Shown in pieces: positions 28,371 through 36,618 of a stretch of DNA of 64,000 nt (positions are counted from its first letter, which is position 1; every line of letters starts with the position of its first letter). The stretch spans positions 1 through 64,000 of the forward strand of contig DAOWGM010000062.1 in assembly GCA_030637515.1 (NCBI GenBank). The letters are read 5' to 3'. The notes below the pieces were generated by a model. The model ran no database searches and had not been told where the DNA came from. It saw nothing but the letters and a program-made list of their open reading frames with translations. The translations under genes were made by a program, and so were the position numbers. This DNA is from Bacteroidales bacterium. Lineage in GTDB: Bacteria > Bacteroidota > Bacteroidia > Bacteroidales > UBA12077.

Positions 28371-29363
28371 TTATTCTGTATTATTTCTTTGAATGGAATC
28401 TTCAATAACCATAGTGAAAATATCTTTAGGATTTAATCCGGCAGCTTCAATTTGCTGTGGTACAAGGCTCGCAGCACTCATTCCTGGAACTGTATTTACT
28501 TCGATAAAAAAGAGTTTGTTTTTGGAATAAATATAATCGACACGAACTATTCCGTTTAACTGAAAAATATCATAAATCTGAGAAGAAAGATTTTGAATTT
28601 CTTTAGTAAGTTCATCTGAGATTTGTGCCGGAGTGATTTCTTCCGCCATCCCTTCAGTATATTTTGCTTCGTAATCGAAAAATTCGTTTTTACTTATAAT
28701 TTCAGTAGGAGGGAAAATTAATGTTTTATCTTTTGTCTTTAGCAATCCGCAAGTAAGTTCTTGTCCGTCAAGGAATTCTTCTATAATTACCTCAGTATCT
28801 TCTTTATAAGCTTCTTCAATGGCTTCAAATAGTTTTTCCTTTTCCTTAACTTTTGTAATTCCAAAACTTGATCCTCCACAGTTAGGTTTTACAAAGCATG
28901 GTAATCCTGTGGTATTAATTATTTTATCAGCATCAATAATATCTCCTTTTTTTATTGTTACGAATTTTGCCAAAGGAATATCAAAAGATTTTATGTAGTT
29001 TTTACTGAAAATCTTATTAAAAGTAAGAGAAGATGATAGTGTATTAGCTGTTGTGTAAGGAATCTTAAGAGTGTCGAAGTAACCTTGCAATTTGCCATCT
29101 TCGCCAGGTGTTCCATGAATAATAATCAAAGCACAATCAAAATTTGTTATTTGATTATTTAGCGAAAAACTAAAATCATCTTTATTGACAATTACATCAC
29201 AAAAGTTTTCGCTTTTAACAACCCATTCTGTTCCTTTTATGATAACAGTAAATACGTTGTATTTTTCTTTGTCAAGGATTTTAGCGATTTGTTCAGCACT
29301 ATTAATTGAAATTACATATTCAGATGAATTTCCTCCGGCTACAATAGCAATATCTTTTTTCAT
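28371..29363 (-). CDS. ddl: D-alanine--D-alanine ligase
   Basis: ATP-grasp ligase that makes the D-Ala-D-Ala dipeptide of peptidoglycan in the cytoplasm. The N-terminal AIVAGGNSSEYVISINSA, IIHGTPGEDGKLQGYFD, VKPNCGGSSFGITKVKE, EEFLDGQELTCG and FFIEVNTVPGMSAASLVPQQ are in order; 330 aa is normal. It is the first gene of a tight minus-strand run that continues into the molybdoenzyme genes, an unusual pairing. A strict -7 box lies 26 nt upstream. Confidence 0.94.
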   Translation of the reverse strand: MKKDIAIVAGGNSSEYVISINSAEQIAKILDKEKYNVFTVIIKGTEWVVKSENFCDVIVNKDDFSFSLNNQITNFDCALIIIHGTPGEDGKLQGYFDTLKIPYTTANTLSSSLTFNKIFSKNYIKSFDIPLAKFVTIKKGDIIDADKIINTTGLPCFVKPNCGGSSFGITKVKEKEKLFEAIEEAYKEDTEVIIEEFLDGQELTCGLLKTKDKTLIFPPTEIISKNEFFDYEAKYTEGMAEEITPAQISDELTKEIQNLSSQIYDIFQLNGIVRVDYIYSKNKLFFIEVNTVPGMSAASLVPQQIEAAGLNPKDIFTMVIEDSIQRNNTE

Positions 29364-29388
29364 TTCTTTTTAAGGATGTTATTTTTAT

Positions 29389-29396
29389 CAAAAATA
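29389..29396 (-). promoter_or_regulatory. -7 element upstream of ddl
   Basis: TATTTTTG on the minus strand is a strict TAnnTTTG match, 26 nt upstream of the ddl ATG; the -33 box is unclear. It probably drives the whole ddl-molybdoenzyme run. Confidence 0.42.
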
Positions 29397-29436
29397 AGAT
29401 TAATAGTGTAATAGTTGAAAGAAGAATTCATTTTAA

Positions 29437-29466
29437 ATAAAAAAAGGAGCATAAAAGCTCCTTTTA
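29437..29466 (-). terminator. Intrinsic terminator of the beta-barrel protein gene
   Basis: A 9-bp stem AAAAGGAGC / GCTCCTTTT (six-base loop) followed on the minus strand by a T-rich tract, 40 nt after the stop codon. Confidence 0.85.
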
Positions 29467-29505
29467 AAATTCAGTTCAATATGAATTTTGTACTGCAAAA
29501 TAAAT

Positions 29506-30108
29506 TTATCTGAACCAACCGAACTTTAAGTTTACAAAAGCTCCAAGGTCAGAAAAATCATTGTTATTATAATTATCAAACTTATCTACATCAAGAGCAA
29601 ATCTATAATTAGCACCTATTCCAACACGAAGAAATTTTGTTACATTGAATTCAATTTCTACATTTGGAGTTAGTACAAACATTACATCATCTTCAAGCCA
29701 TGTATCAATAATATCATCATAGATATCTATCTCACCTTTTCCTATAAGAAGATTGGTATTAAAATGAATTTTACTTTTAGGCATAAATATATATCCGAAC
29801 AATAAGCCCCTGTGCTCAAAATCCATTTCGTATCCGATGTAATTGTCATTATTTGAAAAGATATTATTTTCAAGATTAATATTGTAAAAACCAAATACTA
29901 CTTGATCGTTAAAGATAGCTGCTGCATTAAATCCATTCATGTATGCAGATTCTCCATCTAATGATGTAATATTTGTTATCGGACCAAAATAACCACGAAT
30001 TTTAGAAGGCTTCGAGAAGAATGTTTGAATATTATCAGTTTCTTCTTCTTGTGCATGTGCAAATGCTACTGTGCTTATTAATAAAATTAGTAAAAGTATC
30101 TTTTTCAT
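29506..30108 (-). CDS. Outer-membrane beta-barrel-like exported protein
   Basis: A 200-aa protein with a clear signal peptide (cleavage likely after AFAHA). The rest is made of alternating amphipathic beta-strands (YFGPITNITSLDG, FGFYNINLENNI, KFLRVGIGANYRF) and ends FVNLKFGWFR with a terminal aromatic-Arg, as outer-membrane barrels do. It looks like a small porin-like or OmpW/OprF-like barrel, but no specific family is recognised. It has its own terminator. Confidence 0.65.
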   Translation of the reverse strand: MKKILLLILLISTVAFAHAQEEETDNIQTFFSKPSKIRGYFGPITNITSLDGESAYMNGFNAAAIFNDQVVFGFYNINLENNIFSNNDNYIGYEMDFEHRGLLFGYIFMPKSKIHFNTNLLIGKGEIDIYDDIIDTWLEDDVMFVLTPNVEIEFNVTKFLRVGIGANYRFALDVDKFDNYNNNDFSDLGAFVNLKFGWFR

Positions 30109-30206
30109 ATCTGGTTATTATTAATTGTGTATTTCCTGAATAAGGGTACAAATATTTTGCCAAACTTATTCAATTTGTATTAAACAGAGTTAAATATTTC
30201 AATTAA

Positions 30207-30242
30207 ATAAAAAACGCCATACCGGGCGGTATAGCGTTTTTT
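30207..30242 (-). terminator. Intrinsic terminator of the NUMOD4 gene
   Basis: AAAACGCCATACC / GGTATAGCGTTTT is a 13-position stem. Its one mismatch is C-A in plus-strand RNA but a G-U wobble in minus-strand RNA, which supports minus-strand use; a T-run follows. Confidence 0.88.
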
Positions 30243-30257
30243 TCTTTAGTTGTGTTC

Positions 30258-30824
30258 CTATTCAATAGCAGCTACTTTTATTTTGCTCCAGTTTTCTCCC
30301 CTTTTTATTCTCGTAACTTGCATTTCACTTATTGAAAATAATTTTGCAATTACATTTTGTTTAATCCCTTTTTGAAGCATGGTTTTTAAAACCTTTACAT
30401 CATCAGGTTTTAATTTTGAGTTTCGGATTATTCCTTTGTTTTTTATTTTATTAATTTCTTGCAATCTGGGCATTATCCTGGCATAAGCATCTGTTTTTGT
30501 AAGCCATTTAAGATTTTTGTAATAGTTATTGCGCTTATTCCAGTCGATATGAATGGCAATGGTTTGCTCGTCATTGTCTTTTTTAACAAAAACAATTGCT
30601 ACTAGTTTATGTACAAGAAATGTTTTCTTTTTATCGTTTGTTTTAAAGGTTACAGTATGAAATCCTTTGGTTAAACCAGGTCTAAGTATTTTCCCGTTAA
30701 TTTTATCGTAACAATAACTTTTTACACGTCCATAATTGCTTACTTCGTATTTTCTATCAGCAAAAGGAATTATCTTCCATTCCTCGTTGTCAATTTTCCT
30801 TAATTTTCTCTCAGCCGTTTTCAT
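30258..30824 (-). CDS. Free-standing NUMOD4/HNH-like protein with C-terminal HTH
   Basis: A 188-aa protein. Residues about 12-40 match NUMOD4 (EEWKIIPFADRKYEVSNYGRVKSY), the DNA-contact module of homing endonucleases. Residues about 75-115 resemble a decayed HNH nuclease (HKLVAIVFV, HIDWNKRNNYYKNLKWLTK); the usual N-x-x-N core is kept but the DH pair is altered to IHID. The C-terminus (KLKPDDVKVLKTMLQKG, VIAKLFSISEMQVTRIKRG) is a helix-turn-helix. There is no intron or intein nearby. It may be a domesticated homing enzyme acting as a DNA-binding regulator; activity is unknown. Confidence 0.75.
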   Translation of the reverse strand: MKTAERKLRKIDNEEWKIIPFADRKYEVSNYGRVKSYCYDKINGKILRPGLTKGFHTVTFKTNDKKKTFLVHKLVAIVFVKKDNDEQTIAIHIDWNKRNNYYKNLKWLTKTDAYARIMPRLQEINKIKNKGIIRNSKLKPDDVKVLKTMLQKGIKQNVIAKLFSISEMQVTRIKRGENWSKIKVAAIE

Positions 30825-31116
30825 CTTTATAATTATAGAACTTATTTATATTGCGTTTCTATGTTTGAATACGGCGATGTTTTTTTTTTGTTTAAACGTT
30901 ATGACGAACGCTGTGATTTTTATGATTAATGGACATTTAATTCATATTAATTTAGGATGTGTGCTTAAGAACTTAATATAGAATATGAGAAATACGAATT
31001 AAATAATTCTTGAATTATTCGATGTGTAATTGAAAAGCTTAAGAATTGTATAAAGATTTTTTAATTAAATGTTTTTAAGGAAAATGCCATCTTCTCACAG
31101 TGGGACCTAAATAGAT
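30825..31116. other. Intergenic region, no gene seen
   Basis: The 292-bp gap between the NUMOD4 gene and the end of rluD is AT-rich and contains no convincing gene, tRNA or strong hairpin. A TATGTTTG at 30860-30867 on the plus strand has no gene behind it. Confidence 0.6.
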
Positions 31117-32157
31117 TTACTCATTTGTTTCTCTTCCTGAAAGATATCGTCTCCATTTTTCAATAACTGTTTGCATATCTTCTGGCAATTCAGAGTTAAA
31201 TTGAACGAATTCTTTTGTTTCAGGATGTGTAACTCCAAGGGTTTTTGCATGCAATGCCTGTCTTGGTAAAATCCGAAAGCAATTCTGTACAAATTGTTTG
31301 TATTTGGTAAAAGTTGTACCCTTTAATATCTTATCTCCACCATATTCAAAATCATTGAATAAAGGATGACCAATGTGTTGAAAATGCACTCTTATCTGGT
31401 GTGTCCTCCCTGTTTCAAGACGACATTCAACCAGTGTAACATAACCTAACTCTTCTAGCACTTTATAATGGGTAACAGCATGTTTCCCTTGTGAACCATC
31501 AGGAAAAACTTGCATTACTTTCCTGTTTTTAATATTTCTTCCTACATGTCCGGTAATTGTTCCTTCTTTTTCCTCAAAAGTTCCCCAAACAAGAGCATAA
31601 TATCTTCGTTCACTGGTTTTGTCGAAAAATTGTTTTGCCAGTCTGTTTAACGCAGTTTCTGTTTTCGCAATTACAAGTAAGCCTGAAGTGTTTTTATCAA
31701 TTCTGTGAACCAATCCAGGTCTCATTTCTCCGGAACTAAATAAAGGGAGATCTTTTAAATGATGCATTAAGGCATTTACCAATGTACCTGAATAATGACC
31801 GTAAGAGGGATGAACAACCATTCCAGGGTTCTTATTCACTATTATAAGTTGATCGTCTTCGTAAACAATATTTAATGGAATATCTTCAGGAATAAGTTCA
31901 ATTTCTCTTGGCGGATACGCCATAACAATTGAAATTACATCATTGGGTTTAACCTTATAATTTGATTTAACCGGAATGTTGTTAACTAATATATTCTCAG
32001 CATCAGCAGCACTTTGAATTTTACTACGTGAGGCATTTTCTATTCTGTTTACAAGAAATTTATCAATGCGTAAAGGCTTCTGACCTTTATCAACTTCAAT
32101 TCTGAAATGTTCAAATAATTCCTGATCTTCGGTGCCGTTTATCTCTTCTTCTTTCAT
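31117..32157 (-). CDS. rluD: 23S rRNA pseudouridine synthase RluD-type
   Basis: Converts uridines to pseudouridine in large-subunit rRNA helix 69. An S4 RNA-binding domain occupies residues about 18-80 (LRIDKFLVNRIENASRSKIQ). The catalytic domain has the Asp motif HRIDKNTSGLLVIAKTE and GRTHQIRVHFQHIGHPLFND. At 346 aa it fits RluA/RluD enzymes. It is the last gene of a run with the PASTA protein and the T9SS cargo. The RluD assignment over RluA/RluC is by general resemblance and by the usual PASTA-rluD neighbourhood in Bacteroidales. Confidence 0.88.
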   Translation of the reverse strand: MKEEEINGTEDQELFEHFRIEVDKGQKPLRIDKFLVNRIENASRSKIQSAADAENILVNNIPVKSNYKVKPNDVISIVMAYPPREIELIPEDIPLNIVYEDDQLIIVNKNPGMVVHPSYGHYSGTLVNALMHHLKDLPLFSSGEMRPGLVHRIDKNTSGLLVIAKTETALNRLAKQFFDKTSERRYYALVWGTFEEKEGTITGHVGRNIKNRKVMQVFPDGSQGKHAVTHYKVLEELGYVTLVECRLETGRTHQIRVHFQHIGHPLFNDFEYGGDKILKGTTFTKYKQFVQNCFRILPRQALHAKTLGVTHPETKEFVQFNSELPEDMQTVIEKWRRYLSGRETNE

Positions 32158-32173
32158 ATTCTTAAGGAACTAT

Positions 32174-34129
32174 TTAACGGATAACTATAAATTTCTTTGT
32201 AGAACTGTTTCCCGAATTATCTGTTATTCTGATGAAATAAATACCTGGATTTAATCCAGAAGTATTTACTGTTGTTTCAGTATTCGTATTATCAATATAC
32301 AACTTGCCATAAATATCAAATACCGAAACTCTGAAATAATTATTGGTTTCATTATTCGTTTTAATATTTAAATAATTACTTGCTGGATTTGGGTAAATAT
32401 CAAAGTCAAGCGAAACACTTTTAGGTTTATCTTTAATTCCCATTGGAATTTCATGACCAAGCATTGGTCTGATCATAAGTGTGCCTTCATACTGAGATTG
32501 TATCCATTGTCCAGCAAAATTGTAATATAACTTATCGTTATTTACTGTATTGGCATCAAATCCAACATTCAACATTTCAGGAGTATCAATTTTTTGCCAG
32601 CCGATATAAAATTTATCTTTTACCGTAAGAATTTCGTCAAAAGCGTAAAACGAAAACTGATTTAGTTTGTCTTCGTATTCAGGTTTTGACACAATCATTG
32701 TGTATATTATATCACCAGGTTTGCCACTATTATCGTTCCAGATATGAATTTTAAAAGGGATCTCGCTAGCATTATCAAAAGATTGATTTAAATACATTTG
32801 TAATCCTCTTATGGTGTCTTCCATGTAGGTATTAAATTGCATCGCAACCATGGCTCTTTCTGTACCTTCACCAATAATTCCATAACCATTTTCAGCAGTA
32901 CCATCATCGAAAGCATAGTAGTTGTAGAATTTCTGATAAAAACGACTTGTATCGTTCCAGTAATAGGGTGTGAATCCTGTCAATATAGCAGAAGTTAAAT
33001 AGCTTCTTACCTCAAACAGAGCAGAATCAAGAGAAGGATTATAAGGGAAAACATAATCAATAAATCTTGAATACCTTCTGGTTTCAAATGGTTGCAATTC
33101 ATATGTCGTACCACCTGTAAATATATATGTTCCGTTAGGACCTGTTAAATCTTCTACTGCATATTCAAGGTTGTAGCCTGGTTTTGTATTGCTGAGATTT
33201 GTGAATGTTGTTGATATTGAATCAGCCATTTCGTGTGCTTGTGCTCTAATGAAATGGGACCAAGGAATTGACTGGTAATTTTTTAAAAGCGAAGGAGTAT
33301 TCTCGGATATTGCGATATCTTGAATAATCGTGTCGTTTATTGTTCTATTTGTATCCAGCCTTACAAAATCTACATTCCATTGGTCGGAGTTTCCTTTCCT
33401 GCTTTCTAAGTCTGTGTTAGCCGATAATGTTGCATAATTTCTGAAACGAAACTGAAAAGTATCTTTTAAATATTGATCTTCATCAACCGGTAGAATAACT
33501 TGCTGAAACTTATGTTTGAGCTTTGTGATTGTATCACCTTTTATGATTTTTGATGATCCATTATAAGTATACTCCTCGTTAAGTAAAGAATCCTTCTCGT
33601 TAAAAACCACATGCCACATTTTATACCATCTCGTTGAATCTTTCGAATAAAATTCCAAAAGAAGCGTATCGCGAGTGTCTGGTGTGTCGCCATAACCACC
33701 TGGTTGATAGTAAAAACTTAAGAAAATGCTTGTGTTTCCAGGGTAATTCAGATTAATGGTTTTTGATGTTAATGTGTCGGCACTAAAAGGTGCGCTTGAA
33801 GCATTCGTATGCAAAGAACCTGTTTCATTAATTGCATCTAAAGTTGCCACTCCAATTCCGGGAGGATTATATGGATAATTTAGATTAATAAATGCATAAT
33901 TGTCTAACCAAAGTGAATCATCTGGATAGCCTGTCGATCTGGCAAAATCATCAATAAAAGGTAATTCTACAGTCAATTCAGCTTTTGAGGCTTTTGCTTT
34001 AGATTGTTTTGCAAACAATTCTTTTACTTTTGGATTTGTTTGCAAATTAGTAAGGGTTTCCTGTGCATTTACGGCAACCTGACCACAAATAACAAGAAAT
34101 AATACTATATATAGCTGCTTGATTTTCAA
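32174..34129 (-). CDS. T9SS type A sorting domain exported protein
   Basis: A 651-aa secreted protein with a signal peptide ending VNAQ. The C-terminal domain of about 75 residues (FDIYPNPASNYLNIKTN ... GLNPGIYFIRITDNSG ... KKFIVIR) is a type A sorting signal for the type IX system, which moves cargo over the outer membrane. The central part is beta-rich (jelly-roll-like segments with FLSFYYQPGGYGDTPD), with no enzyme motif recognised. The start is TTG, since an in-frame stop lies just upstream and no ATG is available before the signal peptide. It lies 10 nt after the PASTA gene and 16 nt before rluD. Confidence 0.88.
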   Translation of the reverse strand: MKIKQLYIVLFLVICGQVAVNAQETLTNLQTNPKVKELFAKQSKAKASKAELTVELPFIDDFARSTGYPDDSLWLDNYAFINLNYPYNPPGIGVATLDAINETGSLHTNASSAPFSADTLTSKTINLNYPGNTSIFLSFYYQPGGYGDTPDTRDTLLLEFYSKDSTRWYKMWHVVFNEKDSLLNEEYTYNGSSKIIKGDTITKLKHKFQQVILPVDEDQYLKDTFQFRFRNYATLSANTDLESRKGNSDQWNVDFVRLDTNRTINDTIIQDIAISENTPSLLKNYQSIPWSHFIRAQAHEMADSISTTFTNLSNTKPGYNLEYAVEDLTGPNGTYIFTGGTTYELQPFETRRYSRFIDYVFPYNPSLDSALFEVRSYLTSAILTGFTPYYWNDTSRFYQKFYNYYAFDDGTAENGYGIIGEGTERAMVAMQFNTYMEDTIRGLQMYLNQSFDNASEIPFKIHIWNDNSGKPGDIIYTMIVSKPEYEDKLNQFSFYAFDEILTVKDKFYIGWQKIDTPEMLNVGFDANTVNNDKLYYNFAGQWIQSQYEGTLMIRPMLGHEIPMGIKDKPKSVSLDFDIYPNPASNYLNIKTNNETNNYFRVSVFDIYGKLYIDNTNTETTVNTSGLNPGIYFIRITDNSGNSSTKKFIVIR

Positions 34130-34139
34130 TATTTATTAT

Positions 34140-34979
34140 TTATTCGGTTATTAATACAGAATCTTCAACTAAATCTTCAACAATCATCATTTCGGGATAT
34201 AAAACAGCTGAATCTACACTTAGCCATACATCAACAGTAGTTCCTAAACGAATTAATTTATTTTCTTTAAATGAAGGATATTGTCTCCAAATTTTTGCTT
34301 CAATAGAATCAGTTTCGGTAAGAATTGATTCATCATAAATAATTGCACCTAAATTAAGTGCAGACCTTAATATTCTTCTTTTAGCATCGCTAAGGGTGTA
34401 GTGGTCTAAGTCAGGAACTTGAGTTTTTTGTTTGCTTAAGCCCATTCCTAATACTAAATTAATTTTAGAACCTTTAGGAACAAGAGTTCCTTTTTTAATT
34501 TCTTCACCTTTATATTTTTGTTTCAGAACATTATTTATTGCAATATCAGGAACATGAATTAATCTTCCTATTTCAAGTCCTGCATTTTTAAGAACAGCTT
34601 CTGCCTGACGATGAGATACACCAACAATATCCGGCATTTTTACTTTTTCAGGATTTAAAGCATTCATAATAAGAAAAATTCTACGATTCTTTTTTACTTG
34701 AAATCCTGAAACTGGATTTTGTTCAATAACAGTCCCTCGTGGCTTATTATTGTTAAATATCGAATCGGTTACTTCTATTCGAAGCTTGCTCTTTTTGGCT
34801 TTTGTTTGCACTTCTTCCATTGTCAAGCCAGTAAAATCAGGTACTGACAAATATTTCCCATGGTGTGTATATACTTTTAGGATAAGAAAGGTTAAGACTA
34901 ATAATACTATTATTCCACTAAATGCGAAAGCAAAATGTTTTAAGAAAGCCTTGCTGGTTAAAAACTTAAATAGAGTCAT
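34140..34979 (-). CDS. PASTA-domain membrane protein
   Basis: A 279-aa protein with one N-terminal membrane helix (FAFSGIIVLLVLTFLILKV) followed by three PASTA repeats (SVPDFTGLTMEEVQTKAKK, KMPDIVGVSHRQAEAVLKN, QVPDLDHYTLSDAKRRIL), facing the periplasm. PASTA domains recognise peptidoglycan stem peptides or beta-lactams. There is no kinase or transpeptidase domain attached, which is the usual form in Bacteroidales, where the gene is commonly close to ddl and rluD. It is the first gene of its run. Confidence 0.9.
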   Translation of the reverse strand: MTLFKFLTSKAFLKHFAFAFSGIIVLLVLTFLILKVYTHHGKYLSVPDFTGLTMEEVQTKAKKSKLRIEVTDSIFNNNKPRGTVIEQNPVSGFQVKKNRRIFLIMNALNPEKVKMPDIVGVSHRQAEAVLKNAGLEIGRLIHVPDIAINNVLKQKYKGEEIKKGTLVPKGSKINLVLGMGLSKQKTQVPDLDHYTLSDAKRRILRSALNLGAIIYDESILTETDSIEAKIWRQYPSFKENKLIRLGTTVDVWLSVDSAVLYPEMMIVEDLVEDSVLITE

Positions 34980-35021
34980 TATCTTTTATACTATAAAATA
35001 ATCAATAATTTAACGGTGAAA

Positions 35022-35029
35022 CAAATATA
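35022..35029 (-). promoter_or_regulatory. -7 element upstream of the PASTA gene
   Basis: TATATTTG on the minus strand is a strict match 42 nt upstream of the ATG; TTTG occurs 14 nt further upstream (complement of 35044-35047), closer than at the best sites. Confidence 0.4.
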
Positions 35030-35074
35030 AAATTATGTAAGCACAAACTAAAATTAATTTTGCAAAAATGATTT

Positions 35075-36187
35075 TTAATATTCTTTTACAACATTATAAA
35101 CAGTATCTCTCTCGACGGGTTTTTTACCTGCCGTTTTTATTAATTCAACAAGTTCCGATGTTGTCATGGTTGGTTTTTGTTCGTTTGCTCCAGCCATTGA
35201 ATATATTTTTGTAGAATCATCAATTGTTCCATCTATATCATCTACCCCAAATGATAAAGAAATTTGTGTAGTATCTTTACCAAGCATTGGCCAGTAAGCT
35301 TTAATATGATCAAAATTATCAAGATAAATTCTTGAAACGGCAAACATCTTTAAATCTTCAATTGTATTTACCTCACCAATATATGAAAGCGAATTATTAG
35401 CCTTTTTAAATTTTAAAGGAATGAAAGTGTTAAAGCCATTCGTTTTATCTTGTAAATTTCTAAGTTTTTCAAGATGATCAATTCTGTGAGTTTTATTCTC
35501 CAAATGTCCGTATAGAATTGTAGCATTGCTTGGTAAACCAACTTTGTGAGCAGTTTCATGAATGCTCAACCATTGTTCTGAAGTAGATTTTTCATGACAT
35601 ACTTCCTTTCTAACTTTAGGATCGAATATTTCTGCTCCTCCACCAGGAATGCTATCAAGACCATATTCTTTTAGCTTTAAAAGACCTTCTTCAAGACTTA
35701 CATGCGCTTTTTTTATCATAAAGTCGAGTTCTACTGCTGTAAAAGCTTTAACATGAATTCCAGGAAGATTTTTTTTAATACTCAAAATCATTTCACCGTA
35801 ATAGTGTAAGTCTCTGTTTGGATGAACCCCACCTACAATATGAACTTCAGTCACTCCAGTATTTTTATAGCTTGATGCTTTCTCGAGAATGTCATCCATT
35901 GAAAATTCCCAGCTTCCACTCTGATTTATTTTACGATGATAAGAGCAGAATTTGCAATCGTAGATACAAATATTCGTAGGTTCAATATGAAAGTTCTTAT
36001 TAAAGAAAACTTTATTCTGATTTTTGTTTTGGTTAACATGAGTTGCTAAAACACCTAGCAAACCTAAATCAAAATTAAAAAGTTCAATTCCTTCATTTTG
36101 ATCAATACGTTCGTAACGAACTATCTTGTCAATGATTCTTCTCTGAAAATTGGAAAGCTGTTTTGTGAAAAATATATCCTGTATCAA
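35075..36187 (-). CDS. mqnE: Aminofutalosine synthase (radical SAM)
   Basis: Radical SAM enzyme of the futalosine menaquinone pathway that joins SAM to 3-enolpyruvyl-benzoate. The cluster motif C74-x3-C78-x2-C81 lies in NICIYDCKFCSYHR. HIVGGVHPNRDLHYY and GLDSIPGGGAEIFDPKVR are typical of the CofH/MqnC/MqnE group. The ending KKPVERDTVYNVV favours MqnE. At 370 aa it is full length. The start is TTG: an in-frame stop sits two codons upstream and no internal Met precedes the conserved core. Menaquinone would be the electron carrier for the molybdoenzyme in this window. Confidence 0.85.
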   Translation of the reverse strand: MIQDIFFTKQLSNFQRRIIDKIVRYERIDQNEGIELFNFDLGLLGVLATHVNQNKNQNKVFFNKNFHIEPTNICIYDCKFCSYHRKINQSGSWEFSMDDILEKASSYKNTGVTEVHIVGGVHPNRDLHYYGEMILSIKKNLPGIHVKAFTAVELDFMIKKAHVSLEEGLLKLKEYGLDSIPGGGAEIFDPKVRKEVCHEKSTSEQWLSIHETAHKVGLPSNATILYGHLENKTHRIDHLEKLRNLQDKTNGFNTFIPLKFKKANNSLSYIGEVNTIEDLKMFAVSRIYLDNFDHIKAYWPMLGKDTTQISLSFGVDDIDGTIDDSTKIYSMAGANEQKPTMTTSELVELIKTAGKKPVERDTVYNVVKEY

Positions 36188-36207
36188 AACTTATAGATTT
36201 ATAAACG

Positions 36208-36215
36208 CAAAAGTA
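36208..36215 (-). promoter_or_regulatory. -7 element of mqnE
   Basis: TACTTTTG on the minus strand is a strict match 21 nt upstream of the TTG start; the same GCAAAAGTAATA context appears upstream of rpmH. Confidence 0.45.
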
Positions 36216-36302
36216 ATAGAATTTTGGGCAATTAATGTATATAATACAAGTAAACAGTAGGTAAGTTTAAGATAAGTGGATGTTAGCTCAGACTTTATAA
36301 AA

Positions 36303-36339
36303 TAAAAAAGTAAGGAACAAAAGATATTGTTCCTTACTT
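36303..36339 (-). terminator. Intrinsic terminator of rpmH
   Basis: A perfect 13-bp stem AAGTAAGGAACAA / TTGTTCCTTACTT with a six-base loop, followed on the minus strand by a T-rich tract, 24 nt after the rpmH stop. Confidence 0.9.
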
Positions 36340-36362
36340 AAATATATAAAAAAGTTATTAAA

Positions 36363-36521
36363 TTATTTCCTTGAATTAAATTCGTCAGAAACAGTTAATT
36401 TTTTTCTTCCTTTAGCTCTACGGGAAGCAAGTACTTTTCGTCCGTTAACAGACGCCATTCTTTCTCTGAATCCGTGCTTGTTTTTTCTCTTCCTGTTCGA
36501 TGGCTGAAATGTTCTTTTCAT
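36363..36521 (-). CDS. rpmH: 50S ribosomal protein L34
   Basis: A 52-aa basic ribosomal protein. The translation starts [18 protein letters not shown] and continues with [19 protein letters not shown], which is unmistakable for L34, then a short tail DEFNSRK. It has its own consensus promoter and a strong terminator, so it is probably transcribed alone. dnaA and rnpA, the classic rpmH neighbours, are not here; separation from the origin region is common in Bacteroidota. Confidence 0.97.
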   Translation of the reverse strand: MKRTFQPSNRKRKNKHGFRERMASVNGRKVLASRRAKGRKKLTVSDEFNSRK

Positions 36522-36565
36522 CTCAAAATATTTTTATAATGTTTTTACTTTTTCTTTTGGAACTG

Positions 36566-36594
36566 CAAAAGTAATATTTTTTTCTTTCCTGCAA
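36566..36594 (-). promoter_or_regulatory. Promoter of rpmH
   Basis: On the minus strand, TTG (complement of 36592-36594), an 18-nt spacer, then TACTTTTG (complement of 36566-36573), a strict TAnnTTTG match 45 nt before the ATG. Confidence 0.65.
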
Positions 36595-36618
36595 AACGAT
36601 TTCTATAATATTATCAAT

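Noticed and set aside
30860-30867. TATGTTTG promoter box on the plus strand.
   Set aside because: No plus-strand gene follows; the frame starting nearby is short and of low complexity.
36279-36293. GGATGTTAGCTCAGA resembles the 5' end and D-arm of a tRNA (GTTAGCTCAG).
   Set aside because: No anticodon arm, T-arm (GGTTCGA) or acceptor pairing follows in the next 80 nt; the sequence runs straight into the rpmH terminator.
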